A stretch of DNA of 64,000 nt from Paenibacillus sp. PastM-3 (GCF_029893965.1 NZ_JARXXP010000016.1:1-64000); one strand, 5' to 3'. Counted from the stretch's first letter, positions 1 to 8,373 are shown. Numbers and translations are program-made. The notes: generated from the sequence alone by a model not told the origin.

Positions 1-54
1 GGATCGGGTCGGTCAACACTTGCGTTAGATTCGCGACTTCCCCCTCGGGGGAAT

Positions 55-110
55 CTGTGCTTAAAAGAGTTTACACAAAATTATTGACAGACCCTACTGG
101 TTAGCTTCCG
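55..110. mobile_element. Possible IS256-family terminal remnant
   Basis: The stretch around 65-100 (an AGAGTTTACACAAAATTA block followed by TTGACAGACCCT) resembles the terminal inverted repeat region of IS256-family insertion sequences. No transposase frame follows inside the window, so this is either the end of an element lying to the left or a remnant. A GC-rich hairpin (CCCCCTCGGGGG, 40-51) lies beside it. Recognition is from memory of the end sequence only. Confidence 0.35.
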
Positions 111-170
111 AAGCTTGTTGTACCCGTATGAGGTGGTCTGTGCCAATCCATTAATTACTTAATAATAATT

Positions 171-362
171 TTAGCTAAATATAATATACAATACATATAA
201 TACAATTATTAAAATTGTTCCCACTGCAAAGTACTTTGACATTGTAATATCAGTTTTAGTGGGCTCTTTTCCCAAGAAATTTTTACCTAATGGCCTTGTT
301 AAAACTTTGATACTACTGATTAACAAAATTATTAATCCTGCAATCAACAAGTAATTAGGCAC
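171..362 (-). CDS. Small two-helix membrane protein, possible immunity protein
   Basis: A 63-residue protein with hydrophobic segments at about residues 4-20 and 45-62, separated by a short basic/polar loop (RPLGKNFLGKEPTKTD), so probably a small integral membrane protein. The start is GTG at 360-362, supported by an AAAGGAGA ribosome binding site about 9 nt upstream. It lies directly downstream, on the same strand, of a frameshifted Gly/Ala-rich fragment that resembles the C-terminal part of a secreted toxin. An immunity role is an inference from that arrangement only. No family is recognised. The region is more A+T-rich than the rest of the window. Confidence 0.55.
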   Translation of the reverse strand: MPNYLLIAGLIILLISSIKVLTRPLGKNFLGKEPTKTDITMSKYFAVGTILIIVLYVLYIIFS

Positions 363-423
363 CGAGGTGTTCTCCTTTCCTATCAGTCAGATTTCAAACC
401 CTCCCACATCATTCTTTACCGAA

Positions 424-735
424 TTAATCCTGCCATGTTTCAAAAACATCCAGAATAGCCGATATTCCATCATCAAGACCGGCTGTGGCTGCTCCAACAA
501 CTCCTTCTTTTATTGCTTCTGTTACATCCAATTTACCATTGATATTAATTGTTCAGTAACACTACCTGCTGTTCCTCCAATAAGGCCACCTAGAGCTATA
601 ATATCTTTATTAAGCGAGGAATCAGCAGCACCATTTATTGCTCCCTCTACCAATCCTCCCAATACAGCAGCCCTACGTTCTCATTGTTGTACTTTTGCTT
701 TCATCCAGCGGTTTCAAAATAGTCGGGCTCGTCAT
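424..735 (-). pseudogene. Frameshifted Gly/Ala-rich toxin-like C-terminal fragment
   Basis: Read on the minus strand in two frames, this encodes helical Gly/Ala-rich segments (RRAAVLGGLVEGAINGAA, then IALGGLIGGTAGSVTEQLI), a shift near 541, then VTEAIKEGVVGAATAG, and ends with a TAA at 424-426. Such glycine-zipper-like stretches are common just before the toxic tip of polymorphic secreted toxins, but no named domain is recognised. At least one frameshift and an in-frame stop upstream show that it is not an intact gene. It ends about 60 nt before the small membrane protein gene at 171-362. Confidence 0.4.
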
Positions 736-900
736 CCCTGTAAACGCTATACGAGCTGTTCGCTTTCTACAACCTTCAGTACATCAAGCATATATTTGGA
801 GTTGAAGGAGATTTTGTGCGCTTCGCCTTTGAAATTGATAACTTCCAGTTCTTCACGGACTTTACCCGGTTGACAACTGTACCGTCCGGTTACCTTTTAC
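673..900 (-). pseudogene. Decayed DnaN (beta clamp) C-terminal remnant
   Basis: On the minus strand the segments VQLSTG, KVREELEVINFKGE, ISFNSKYMLDVLKVVESEQ and IAFTGMTSPTILKPLDES can be read in successive frames. This order matches the C-terminal third of the DNA polymerase III sliding clamp (the KISFNSKYMLDALK and FTGMxSPxxLKPLD region of Firmicute DnaN). The frame changes near 866 and again near 750, and the last residues of the clamp are missing. It is a fragment only and partly overlaps the toxin-like fragment downstream. The upstream YGYDVKGNRT could be read as an RHS-type repeat, but one copy is not enough to call it. Confidence 0.45.
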
Positions 901-992
901 ATCATATCCATATTGTTCATTCCCCTCTGAACTGGAAATGATAATCCCAAAATATTGTTCCTAAAGACGCAACATACGTTATGCATACTAAA

Positions 993-1030
993 CAAAAAAG
1001 CAACTCATCCGCAGACAAGTCGCTTTTTAA
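993..1030 (-). terminator. Rho-independent terminator after sigK
   Basis: On the minus strand AAAAAGCGACT and AGTTGCTTTTTT form a stem with a 12-nt loop, followed by a T-run. It lies about 35 nt beyond the sigK stop codon. Confidence 0.7.
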
Positions 1031-1064
1031 TCATTGTTTTTTTCAGAGAATTACTACGTTCCTC

Positions 1065-1766
1065 TCACCGCTTCGCCTTATAAAACTCATGATAAAGCTT
1101 CATGAGCGCCCTTTTCTCTATCCGCGACACATAACTCCGCGAGATCCCCAGATCCTTCGCAATCTCCCGCTGCGTCCGCTCCTCCCCGCCGGTGTCCAGC
1201 CCAAACCGCCCGACCACAACTTCCTTCTCCCGGTCGTCCAATATATCAAGATTGCGGTAAATCTTGCTCTTCTCAATCTTCAGATCCACTTCTTTAATTA
1301 CATCATCCGTCTCCGACCCGAGAATATCAATCAACGTAATCTCGTTCCCCTCTTTGTCCGTCCCAATCGGATCATGGAGAGACACGTCTTTCCGGGTCTT
1401 TTTCAGCGAACGCAGGTGCATCAATATCTCATTCTCTATACATCGGGCCGCGAAAGTGGCGAGCTTTGTACCCTTGTTCGGACGGTAGCTCTCAATCGCC
1501 TTAATCAACCCAATCGTACCGATGGAGATGAGGTCCTCCATGTCTTCGCCTGTGTTGTCGAATTTTTTGACTATATGGGCAACAAGCCGCAGGTTATGTT
1601 CAATTAACAGATTTCTAGCCTTGGCGTCTCCCTCAGCCATCATGCCTAAGTATTTGCTTTCATCCTGCTCGGAGAGTGGTTGTGGAAAAGCGTTGTTTCT
1701 TACATACGACACCAGCAGCGTTAACTCTTTAATCAGCAGCGCGATTGTACTTATGATCCCTGGCAA
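1065..1766 (-). CDS. sigK: RNA polymerase sporulation sigma factor SigK (pro-sigma-K)
   Basis: This encodes the late mother-cell sigma factor of endospore formation. The 233-residue protein starts with a hydrophobic 20-residue pro-sequence ending LLVS, followed by YVRNNAFPQP, the point where SpoIVFB cleaves pro-sigma-K in Bacillus. Sigma region 2 follows (NLRLVAHIVKKF, EDLISIGTIGLIKAI, TKLATFAARCIENEI) and region 4 has the helix-turn-helix TQREIAKDLGISRSYVSRIEKRA. The start is TTG at 1764-1766, placed by GGGAGGTG 8 nt upstream; this start includes the complete pro-sequence. The gene is continuous, unlike the skin-interrupted gene of B. subtilis 168. A CATANNNTA motif upstream suggests mother-cell control. 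It is monocistronic and ends at a terminator. Confidence 0.97.
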   Translation of the reverse strand: MPGIISTIALLIKELTLLVSYVRNNAFPQPLSEQDESKYLGMMAEGDAKARNLLIEHNLRLVAHIVKKFDNTGEDMEDLISIGTIGLIKAIESYRPNKGTKLATFAARCIENEILMHLRSLKKTRKDVSLHDPIGTDKEGNEITLIDILGSETDDVIKEVDLKIEKSKIYRNLDILDDREKEVVVGRFGLDTGGEERTQREIAKDLGISRSYVSRIEKRALMKLYHEFYKAKR

Positions 1767-1836
1767 CTTGGCGACACCTCCCGCACATGTACAATGAAAC
1801 CGGTCTATGATGAGAACTACGGGTTCATGGTCCTTT

Positions 1837-1866
1837 TATTGTATGTGGGTTAGTGCCCAGAAGTGC
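1837..1866 (-). promoter_or_regulatory. Putative SigE/SigK-type promoter of sigK
   Basis: The minus strand carries CATACAATA (1837-1845), which fits both the SigK -10 consensus CATANNNTA and the SigE -10 CATACAAT. A GCAC that could serve as the SigK AC-type -35 lies about 17 nt upstream. The position, about 70 nt before the sigK start, suits autoregulated mother-cell transcription. This is a motif match only. Confidence 0.45.
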
Positions 1867-1906
1867 CTGTACGGGAGAAATAGGTACGGGCTGTGGACTT
1901 ATATCC

Positions 1907-1955
1907 AAAACCCCCGCCAGACCTCCACTACTGTGGAGATCCGCCGGGGATTTTC
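1907..1955 (-). terminator. Terminator after sugar-binding lipoprotein gene
   Basis: On the minus strand CCCCGGCGGATCTCCAC pairs with GTGGAGGTCTGGCGGGG across a 4-nt loop, followed by GTTTT. It lies about 40 nt beyond the stop at 1993, at the end of the transporter operon. Confidence 0.7.
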
Positions 1956-1992
1956 ATAAATATCTCTATTCAGTTAGTCCTAAACTGTAATC

Positions 1993-3618
1993 TTAACGGA
2001 ACTTGCCAGCGTCGATCGCAGCCTGCTTCTCGTCAAGAATCTCCTGGTAGCCTGCTTTCAGGTACGCTTCTTTGGCTTCAGCATAGACTGCGTCGAATTC
2101 AGCTTCAGGAGCCAGTACAGTCTTCACGTACAGATCCTGGAACAGGGAATTCAGGTCAGCCTTGTACTCGTTCACTTTTTCAAGAACAGTGGTGAACATG
2201 GCATCCGGTGTGCGGAATTCAGCAGCTTCGTTATAGTATTTCACCATATCTTCAGCCAGATACTCATAACCGGCTGGTGACCAGTTACGCATGTTGGATT
2301 TCAGTGTCTTCTCGGCATCCGGATATTGCGCAATTTCAGTTACGAGTGCCCAGTAGTCTTTGTTGTTGTTCTGTGCCAAGACGGATTCGCCCTTGTAATC
2401 AGGGTTCTTCACGGCAATACCTTCTGCGTCAAGCGTATAGTTCTCGCCTTCCACACCATTCTGGAACTTGAACAGGTTCTCCGGCTGGCTCAGCCATTCC
2501 AGGTACATCCACACTGCAGCGCGTTCTTCAGCAGAGGTTTCATAGTTGATCCCCATAATGAAGCCGAACGGCCAGTAGGCACGCTGCTGAGGCTTATTGC
2601 CTTCTGGTACCATTGCATAAGTAGGGATTACCGCAAATTCTGCTTCCGGATTGTTAGCCAAAGTAGCTGCGAAAACGTCAGCGTTGTTGGTCAGATAGGT
2701 TGCATAAGTACCTGTTTTGCCGGCAACAAATTCAGCTTTTACCTTGTTATCGTCGCTGCGGAGATAGAATTCCTTATCGATCAGGCCGTTGTTGTACTGA
2801 TAGTTCATATTGCGCAGGAAACGTTCAGTATCTGCGGTTGTGAAGTCAGCTACACTGAGGTCAGAGTACAGCGCACGGTATTCTTGATCAATCGGCCATT
2901 CACGGAAGGCATAGTTGTAGTTAAAGTTGTTCTGGAGCAGGTTGCCGGCAGTTACACCCAGTCCTGCTTCTTTCCATTTTACCAGCATTTCATTGTACTT
3001 CTCGAGGGAAGTCAGGTCTTCCACCTTCATGCCAACCTTCTCCACCCAGTCCTTACGGATCATGTTGACGAAGTTGTCTGCTTCCGGACGGGCCGCGAAG
3101 AAGAAGATGTTCTGATCGTCCACTGTGCCGTACTGCTGAATGGTTTCACCCATATTGGCCCAGTAAGTAGGGGCATAATTTTCTATTTCTTCATAATTAA
3201 GCGGCTGCAAAACATCCTCGCCGTAATAAGTCAGCGCCTGCGGCATATCGTAGTGGAAAATAATGTCCGGAGCCTTGTGGGACGCCAGCAGCTGCTCGTA
3301 ATCCGTTACTTCACTGCTGCGGGTGATTGGAATAAAGTTGACCTCGATGTTGTTCTTATCACCGAACTCGGACTGAACCCAGCGGGTATAGTAATTGTCT
3401 GTTACGTTCCAGCCTTCGAATGCACGTTCATAGACCGGGATATCGATGGTTACCTTTTCCTTAAAGCCCTGAGAATAATCAGCGAATTCGCCTTCAGCCA
3501 GGTTATTCGCAGGCGCATTGCTGCTTCCTGCACTGTTGTTGTTTCCGGAGCAACCGGCCAGCATGCCGGCTGTCATGACGGATGCCATCATTAAGGATAC
3601 AAAACCCTTTTTGTTCAT
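1993..3618 (-). CDS. ABC transporter substrate-binding lipoprotein (LplA/YtcQ type)
   Basis: A 541-residue extracellular solute-binding lipoprotein of the family that works with LplB/LplC permeases for oligosaccharides. The signal peptide ends in the lipobox LAGC with lipidated Cys at residue 23, followed by a Ser/Asn/Gly-rich linker. The chosen ATG at 3616-3618 has GGGGG 7 nt upstream; the longer frame running to 3762 would put 48 residues before the signal peptide and is rejected. It is the third gene of a permease-permease-binding protein operon on the minus strand, 58 nt after the LplC-type gene. The large size (over 500 residues) is typical of Paenibacillus CUT1-like binding proteins. 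The ligand cannot be read from the sequence. Confidence 0.93.
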   Translation of the reverse strand: MNKKGFVSLMMASVMTAGMLAGCSGNNNSAGSSNAPANNLAEGEFADYSQGFKEKVTIDIPVYERAFEGWNVTDNYYTRWVQSEFGDKNNIEVNFIPITRSSEVTDYEQLLASHKAPDIIFHYDMPQALTYYGEDVLQPLNYEEIENYAPTYWANMGETIQQYGTVDDQNIFFFAARPEADNFVNMIRKDWVEKVGMKVEDLTSLEKYNEMLVKWKEAGLGVTAGNLLQNNFNYNYAFREWPIDQEYRALYSDLSVADFTTADTERFLRNMNYQYNNGLIDKEFYLRSDDNKVKAEFVAGKTGTYATYLTNNADVFAATLANNPEAEFAVIPTYAMVPEGNKPQQRAYWPFGFIMGINYETSAEERAAVWMYLEWLSQPENLFKFQNGVEGENYTLDAEGIAVKNPDYKGESVLAQNNNKDYWALVTEIAQYPDAEKTLKSNMRNWSPAGYEYLAEDMVKYYNEAAEFRTPDAMFTTVLEKVNEYKADLNSLFQDLYVKTVLAPEAEFDAVYAEAKEAYLKAGYQEILDEKQAAIDAGKFR

Positions 3619-3676
3619 TGTAATACCCCCATTTTGAATTTTCGGAATGTATAACTGCTGCTTGCGGATTTCACAG

Positions 3677-4576
3677 CTACTCTTTGACTGCGCCAAGCAT
3701 CGTACCTTGAACGAAGTATTTCTGGACAAACGGATAGACGCAGAGAATAGGTAAAGTAGCAAAGACTACGACCGACGCTTTAAGAACTTCCGGATTACTG
3801 AGTGTTACTGTAGTGGCTTCCAGCTGGAAGCTCTCGCTGGCCTGGATGACCAGATAGTACAGCTTGAGCTGCAGCGGCCGCAGATCAGTGGCATGCTTGA
3901 TATAGAACAGGGCGTCCTGATAGGCGTTCCAGCGGCCAACCGCGTAGAAGAGCGACAGAGTAGCGATAATTGGCTTGGAGAGCGGAATCACAATGCTCCA
4001 GAGAATCCGGAAATGTCCGGCGCCGTCGATCCGCGCAGATTCTTCCAGACTCACCGGAATACTGCTTGTCAGTGATGTTTTCATAATCAGCAGGTTAAAA
4101 GCACTAAAGGATAGCGGCAGAACCAGTGACCAGATCGTATCCATCAGACCCAGATTGTTAATGTTCATGTAATCCGGGATAATCCCTCCACTGAAATACA
4201 TGGTGAACAGGAAGATGAAAGTGATAACCCGGCTGCCTTTAAATTGGGCTCTGGACAGCGGATAAGCTGCGCAGATGGTCAGGATCATCCCCAGCACGGT
4301 GAACATTACGGTTACGATAACCGAAATGTACAAGGAGCGGAGGATACTCGCATCCGCAAAAATTTTGCTGTATGCCTCCAGAGTGAAGCCCTTCGGCCAC
4401 AGAAATACCTGATTGGCAATGACATAAGAGTCAGCGCTCATGGACTTCGATACCACATGCAGGAACGGTAACAAACAGGCTAGTGAGGCTACAATAATAG
4501 TAAGCTTAATTAGAATATCCCAGATATCAAAACGACCTTTGCTTGGTGCGGCAGGGTTGCCGGTTGATGCGCTCAT
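3677..4576 (-). CDS. Carbohydrate ABC transporter permease (LplC/YtcP type)
   Basis: A 299-residue inner-membrane permease with six predicted helices. The cytoplasmic EAA loop (EESARIDGAG, from about residue 178, then FRILWSIVIPL) contacts the ATPase. The C-terminus QGTMLGAVKE is characteristic of the LplC/YtcP branch. The start is ATG at 4574-4576 with GGAGAG upstream. It lies 15 nt after the partner permease gene and before the binding protein, so the three are one operon. No ATPase gene is present nearby; such importers usually borrow a shared MsmX-type ATPase, which is family knowledge rather than something seen here. Confidence 0.93.
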   Translation of the reverse strand: MSASTGNPAAPSKGRFDIWDILIKLTIIVASLACLLPFLHVVSKSMSADSYVIANQVFLWPKGFTLEAYSKIFADASILRSLYISVIVTVMFTVLGMILTICAAYPLSRAQFKGSRVITFIFLFTMYFSGGIIPDYMNINNLGLMDTIWSLVLPLSFSAFNLLIMKTSLTSSIPVSLEESARIDGAGHFRILWSIVIPLSKPIIATLSLFYAVGRWNAYQDALFYIKHATDLRPLQLKLYYLVIQASESFQLEATTVTLSNPEVLKASVVVFATLPILCVYPFVQKYFVQGTMLGAVKE

Positions 4577-4591
4577 CGGGTTCTCTCCTTT

Positions 4592-5545
4592 CTATAAAAT
4601 GCCGTCTTCGCCGAGTTTTTTGGCAATGCGGTCAGCCGTAATGACAAGAATGATTCCGATTACGGACTGGAATAATCCAACCGCTGTCGCCCGGCTGAAG
4701 TTACCGGATTCGATCCCCCAACGATACACCAGCACCGGAATGGTCGTTGTGAACTCTGTGGTGGCCCTGTTCTGCAGAGACCAGATACGCTCGAACGAGC
4801 CTTCCATCACCTTACCCAAGCTCATGATGAGCAGCGTTACTATGGTTGCACGGATGGAGGGAATGGTAATATTCCATACCTTTCTCCAGCGTCCGGCCCC
4901 ATCGACCGTTGCCGCTTCATACATTTCCGGGTTGATCCCGCTGATTGCCGCCAGGTAAATGATCGTCCCCCAGCCCATGCTCTGCCATACCCCGATGGCA
5001 AGATAGCTGACCAGCCAGTTCGTATCCTCTTGAAGGAATGGTATCCGGTTAACGCCCATCAGTTCAAATAGATTGTTGACGACCCCGTTACCTTCGCTGA
5101 GCAGCTGATACGCAATGGCCCCGATAATAACCCAGGACAGGAAGTGAGGCAGATACAGCAGGGTCTGGTTAACGCGTTTGAACTTGACACTTTTGACTTC
5201 ATTCAGCATCAGGGCCAGAATAATCGGCATTGTGAAGCTGAATATGAGATCAAGAATGTTGAGCAGCAGCGTATTACGGATCGCTTTTGTGAAATCAGGC
5301 TTGGAGAAAATATCCTGGAATATCTGGAAGCCTACCCACTCACTGCCCCAGAAGCCTCTTGCGATCTTATAATCCTTAAAAGCGATTACAAGCCCGGCCA
5401 TAGGGAAGTATTTGAATACGATTACAAAAGCCAGCGGAATCGCTACCAGCAGATATAGCTGCCAGTCACGCTTGAGGAACCCGAAGCGCTCATTCTTTCT
5501 TAGTAGAGCATTTTGATTTGTCTTTGAAGCGTTTGCAACTTTCAA
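4592..5545 (-). CDS. Carbohydrate ABC transporter permease (LplB/YteP type)
   Basis: A 317-residue permease, partner of the LplC-type protein. After a basic cytoplasmic N-terminus the first helix begins near residue 29 (WQLYLLVAIPLAFVIVF). The EAA loop YEAATVDGAG starts near residue 209 and is followed by RWRKVWNITIPSI. The C-terminal helix ends with DRIAKKLGEDGIL, as in YteP-like proteins. The start is TTG at 5543-5545, supported by GGAGGTGA 6 nt upstream; it is the first gene of the operon. The upstream region at 5546-5750 contains a cre-like palindrome. The gene follows the AraC-type sensor on the same strand, a common arrangement in which the sensor activates the importer genes. Confidence 0.92.
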   Translation of the reverse strand: MKVANASKTNQNALLRKNERFGFLKRDWQLYLLVAIPLAFVIVFKYFPMAGLVIAFKDYKIARGFWGSEWVGFQIFQDIFSKPDFTKAIRNTLLLNILDLIFSFTMPIILALMLNEVKSVKFKRVNQTLLYLPHFLSWVIIGAIAYQLLSEGNGVVNNLFELMGVNRIPFLQEDTNWLVSYLAIGVWQSMGWGTIIYLAAISGINPEMYEAATVDGAGRWRKVWNITIPSIRATIVTLLIMSLGKVMEGSFERIWSLQNRATTEFTTTIPVLVYRWGIESGNFSRATAVGLFQSVIGIILVITADRIAKKLGEDGIL

Positions 5546-5718
5546 AATCTCACCTCCTACACCATTTCATCTCTGTGCCAGTTGCCTAACCGGCCTCGAG
5601 ATCTATGCTAGCCCGATTGTCCGCTTTTGAAAACAATGAGTAATGCTGCTCTCCATCAAAACTGATAGAATCGCGGTTTTAAAGGGCTTTCTTGAAGGTG
5701 AATAATCATTTTTGATAG

Positions 5719-5734
5719 CTAAAAACGTTTTCAT
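5719..5734. promoter_or_regulatory. Cre-like palindrome upstream of transporter operon
   Basis: AAAACGTTTT lies at the centre of a 16-bp site that agrees with the catabolite-responsive element WTGNNARCGNWWWCAW at all but two positions. It is about 175 nt before the first permease gene. CcpA binding is inferred. Confidence 0.35.
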
Positions 5735-5753
5735 TAACATTTGTTCCCTATGG

Positions 5754-5801
5754 AAAACGGCCAGGAGCCGTCTCCTAGGAGCTCTTGCTCTTGGCCGTTT
5801 T
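5754..5801 (-). terminator. Terminator overlapping the end of the AraC sensor gene
   Basis: On the minus strand AAAACGGCCA and TGGCCGTTTT form the outer stem, with an inner CTCCTAGGAG palindrome in the loop, followed by TTTTCC. The left arm lies inside the last codons of the sensor gene, so termination occurs immediately after translation ends. Confidence 0.6.
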
Positions 5802-8042
5802 GTAGCTGCTTGGCGGCATACCCTCATACTTGCGGAAAAACCGGTTGAAGCTCTGGACATTATAGTAGCCGACCTCTGCGGCAACCTGCTTAATCGTCAG
5901 ATCCGTATCGAGCAGCAGCTCCTTGGCTTTATCGATCCGCAGCTGATTCAGATAATCGATCATGCTTTTTCCGGTCAGCTCATATACGATCTTGCGCATG
6001 TAAGAGTAGCTGATTCCGAATTCAGTGCTCATATCCTTCAGGACAATTTCTTCCTTGTAATGATCCTTCAGGTATTGGATGACCCGTTCCCCGTGATTGG
6101 TCTCTGCCCGGCCGCGGTCCAGGTTCTGGACAATCTCCCGGAAAAATGCATGCAGATACTCCTCCAGCTCATCCAGTGTATCCATCGCAGCAAGCACACT
6201 GTAAATATCGCCTTTGCCCATAACCGTTCTTCCGGTGCTGATATGATTCTCACGCAGATGCTTGATCGTCGCACCGATCAGCTGGTGATAAATAAACATA
6301 ATATTATCATAGGAGATATGCTGTTCGGCGCTAATCAGACCGCGGATATTCTCCAGCTCCTTGAAAATCCCCTCCAGATCTCCGGCATCCAGAAAGTTGA
6401 GAATCCGCCGCTCACTATTTTCAGAATCAATATATTTGCGGCTGTGCTCATCTTCCTCCTGCCAGTACATAATGCTTCCGGCACCCTTGATGATCCGCTG
6501 CTTAATTAATTCCATCGCTTCGAACAGCCGCTCGGCCACCATTTCAGGTGCATCCGCCACACCGCTGACTGCAATGGTGACGGTATGCGTAAGCAGTTCA
6601 AGCGATTCATCCCGGATGGTCTCCAGCGCCTGCCGGATCGAATCGTTGCTGCAGCCATGCTCCTCCTGGGCAAAGTTAAGCACAACAACAATACTGCCGT
6701 CGGTATGGTAGACCGAGTGGGCCACAACCCCCTCAGGAAACAGACTCTCGTATTTTGTATTGAGCAGATAGCGGTGGTAGCTGCGGGTCTCCACATTGGT
6801 ATTGCCGACATACACTCTGTAACGGTCCATCGAGACTACAACCACTCTGTAACAGGCCTCCGGAAATACCTCCGTAAGCCGCGGCGGTATCTCTCCGCGC
6901 AAAAGCCGGTGAACCGCAAAGCTGCGGGTATCCTCTTCGCGCTCCTGCAGCAGCCGGAACAGTCCCTCTTCCTCCTCCTGCATCCGCTTAAAAGCCATAT
7001 CCAGGAAAGCAAGCTCATTCCTGTCGGCAACCTCCAGATCGCTTTTGGAGCGTATAGTCCGCACCAGCTGTCTGAGCGGCCTTGACAGCCAGGTTGCGAG
7101 AACGACAGCCAGGACGGTTCCCAGCACAATAATGGCTCCGGTAAGCAAAATAATATTTCCCTGCATCTCACGCGATTCTGCCATCAGCTTATCCATCGAA
7201 CTCCAGCTTACATTCCACCACCCGGATAATGCCGAGCGGCTCCATGCATAGACCATCCGGTTGCCGTCCAGCTCGCGGAATGCATAGCCTTCACTGGAAG
7301 CCTGATTCAGGATCTCCTGTACAAAAGGCAGCTCAAAGCCATCGGTAAGCAGCAGCGACTTGTTACTGTGTGAGATCACTTTTCCGTCTGCTCCCAGCAG
7401 CAGGGAGCTGCCGCCCTCTACCTCTGTTGTATTCAGATATTTACCGATCTGGCTCTCCTTCATATTGACAACAATCAGTCCGCTTGTCGGAGAGGACAGA
7501 CGGTTGAGCGGATAGACATAGGACACAACATGTTCACCCGAAGCAAGCATGCGCGGGACCCATACCCCGCTTATTCCTCTCTGTTCTTCAAGGGCTTCCG
7601 TTGTCCAGTCCATCGGCTCGTAACGTTCCAGTGTTGTGATAGCGTTATCAGTAGAGATGACATAATCAGAATCCGCCAGATAAAAGTAGGAGGAACTCAC
7701 CCCGTCTACACGGCGGTTCAGGTTCAGCAGCTCATTCATTACAGACTTGGCCTTCGTATAATTAGTGAAGCTGGCGTTCACTTCGTTATAGGTTTCAAAG
7801 CCGCGGATCGGTTCAAATACATTAGCTGCGGCCAGACGTGCCGTATCCTGGGCCAGATTGGCCAGGGCATTCTCATTCAGCTTGCGGTTGGCATTCAGCC
7901 CGGCTAACGATGATTCCCCGATGGCCGCTTCTGAGTTCTCTATAATCTGTGCCCCGCTATACCACGTCAGGATGGCTGTCGGTATGGCCATGATGCAGAA
8001 TAGAATCACTGCCAGCTGTAGCATCATCGGTGTTTTCTTCAT
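5775..8042 (-). CDS. Membrane-bound AraC-family sensor-regulator (dCache-like/HAMP-like/AraC)
   Basis: A 755-residue one-component transcription factor. Hydrophobic helix 1 (residues 8-28) and helix 2 (about 295-317) enclose a large extracellular sensor of dCache type. A short HAMP-like linker (LSRPLRQLVRTI) follows, then a cytoplasmic region, and the C-terminal 100 residues form the two AraC helix-turn-helix motifs (VLKDMSTEFGISYSYMRKIV and IKQVAAEVGYYNVQSFNRFF). The start is ATG at 8040-8042 with AGGGGG upstream. It lies 5' of and co-directional with the sugar permease operon and probably controls it, as YesS-like and other AraC sensors do for adjacent Lpl-type importers. Its leader holds a perfect cre site and a 10-bp hairpin. 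Confidence 0.9.
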   Translation of the reverse strand: MKKTPMMLQLAVILFCIMAIPTAILTWYSGAQIIENSEAAIGESSLAGLNANRKLNENALANLAQDTARLAAANVFEPIRGFETYNEVNASFTNYTKAKSVMNELLNLNRRVDGVSSSYFYLADSDYVISTDNAITTLERYEPMDWTTEALEEQRGISGVWVPRMLASGEHVVSYVYPLNRLSSPTSGLIVVNMKESQIGKYLNTTEVEGGSSLLLGADGKVISHSNKSLLLTDGFELPFVQEILNQASSEGYAFRELDGNRMVYAWSRSALSGWWNVSWSSMDKLMAESREMQGNIILLTGAIIVLGTVLAVVLATWLSRPLRQLVRTIRSKSDLEVADRNELAFLDMAFKRMQEEEEGLFRLLQEREEDTRSFAVHRLLRGEIPPRLTEVFPEACYRVVVVSMDRYRVYVGNTNVETRSYHRYLLNTKYESLFPEGVVAHSVYHTDGSIVVVLNFAQEEHGCSNDSIRQALETIRDESLELLTHTVTIAVSGVADAPEMVAERLFEAMELIKQRIIKGAGSIMYWQEEDEHSRKYIDSENSERRILNFLDAGDLEGIFKELENIRGLISAEQHISYDNIMFIYHQLIGATIKHLRENHISTGRTVMGKGDIYSVLAAMDTLDELEEYLHAFFREIVQNLDRGRAETNHGERVIQYLKDHYKEEIVLKDMSTEFGISYSYMRKIVYELTGKSMIDYLNQLRIDKAKELLLDTDLTIKQVAAEVGYYNVQSFNRFFRKYEGMPPSSYKTAKSKSS

Positions 8043-8062
8043 TGCATGTCCCCCTATTAACT

Positions 8063-8078
8063 ATGTAAACGTTATCAA
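8063..8078. promoter_or_regulatory. Perfect cre (CcpA) operator in the leader of the AraC sensor gene
   Basis: ATGTAAACGTTATCAA matches WTGNNARCGNWWWCAW at every constrained position, and its reverse complement does too. It lies 21-36 nt upstream of the sensor start codon, a position where bound CcpA would act as a roadblock. Carbon catabolite repression of the sensor, and through it the importer, is inferred. Confidence 0.7.
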
Positions 8079-8085
8079 ATCAAAT

Positions 8086-8115
8086 AGAGAAGCCCCGCAT
8101 GCAATGGGCTTCTCT
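8086..8115. repeat. 10-bp perfect inverted repeat in the intergenic leader
   Basis: AGAGAAGCCC and GGGCTTCTCT are separated by a 10-nt loop. There is no T-run on either strand, so it is not a normal intrinsic terminator. It falls in the probable 5' untranslated region of the AraC sensor gene, next to the cre site. The rest of the 400-nt divergent region (8116-8340) is A+T-rich with no gene visible. Confidence 0.55.
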
Positions 8116-8343
8116 GCTGATAATCTTATAAATTACGGAGAGTAACGGATTGCAGGGGATATGTATGTCTATAAATTCTGTTTTGTAATTATATCCTATT
8201 TTTTACTATACCTCATGTTCACTTGTTGTTATGATAACACATAATCACGTGTCCAGTCCTGACAATTACACGAAAAATGTAGAACTTTGCATGGACATTG
8301 CTTCATTCATTCTTTTATATTTTGTTCAAATAAGCCGGGATTT

Positions 8344-8373
8344 TTGACAACTCCTACTGGCAATTGTTACTCT
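8344..8373 (+). promoter_or_regulatory. Putative sigma-A promoter for dedA-uppP
   Basis: TTGACA at 8344-8349 is followed after 18 nt by TACTCT. The -35 is perfect and the -10 is weak. It lies about 70 nt before the dedA start codon, which has its own GGAGG site. Confidence 0.4.

Noticed and set aside
367..873. Plus-strand open frame of 168 residues at the left end
   Set aside because: Lies opposite recognisable minus-strand dnaN and toxin-like remnants and has no family features itself.
862..915. RHS repeat (YGYDVKGNRT)
   Set aside because: Single motif only; the following residues fit a sliding clamp better.
2326..3594. Plus-strand open frame of 422 residues
   Set aside because: Antisense shadow of the Lpl-type binding-protein gene.
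8086..8115. Riboswitch or attenuator
   Set aside because: Only one simple hairpin is seen, with no conserved riboswitch core; kept as an inverted repeat.
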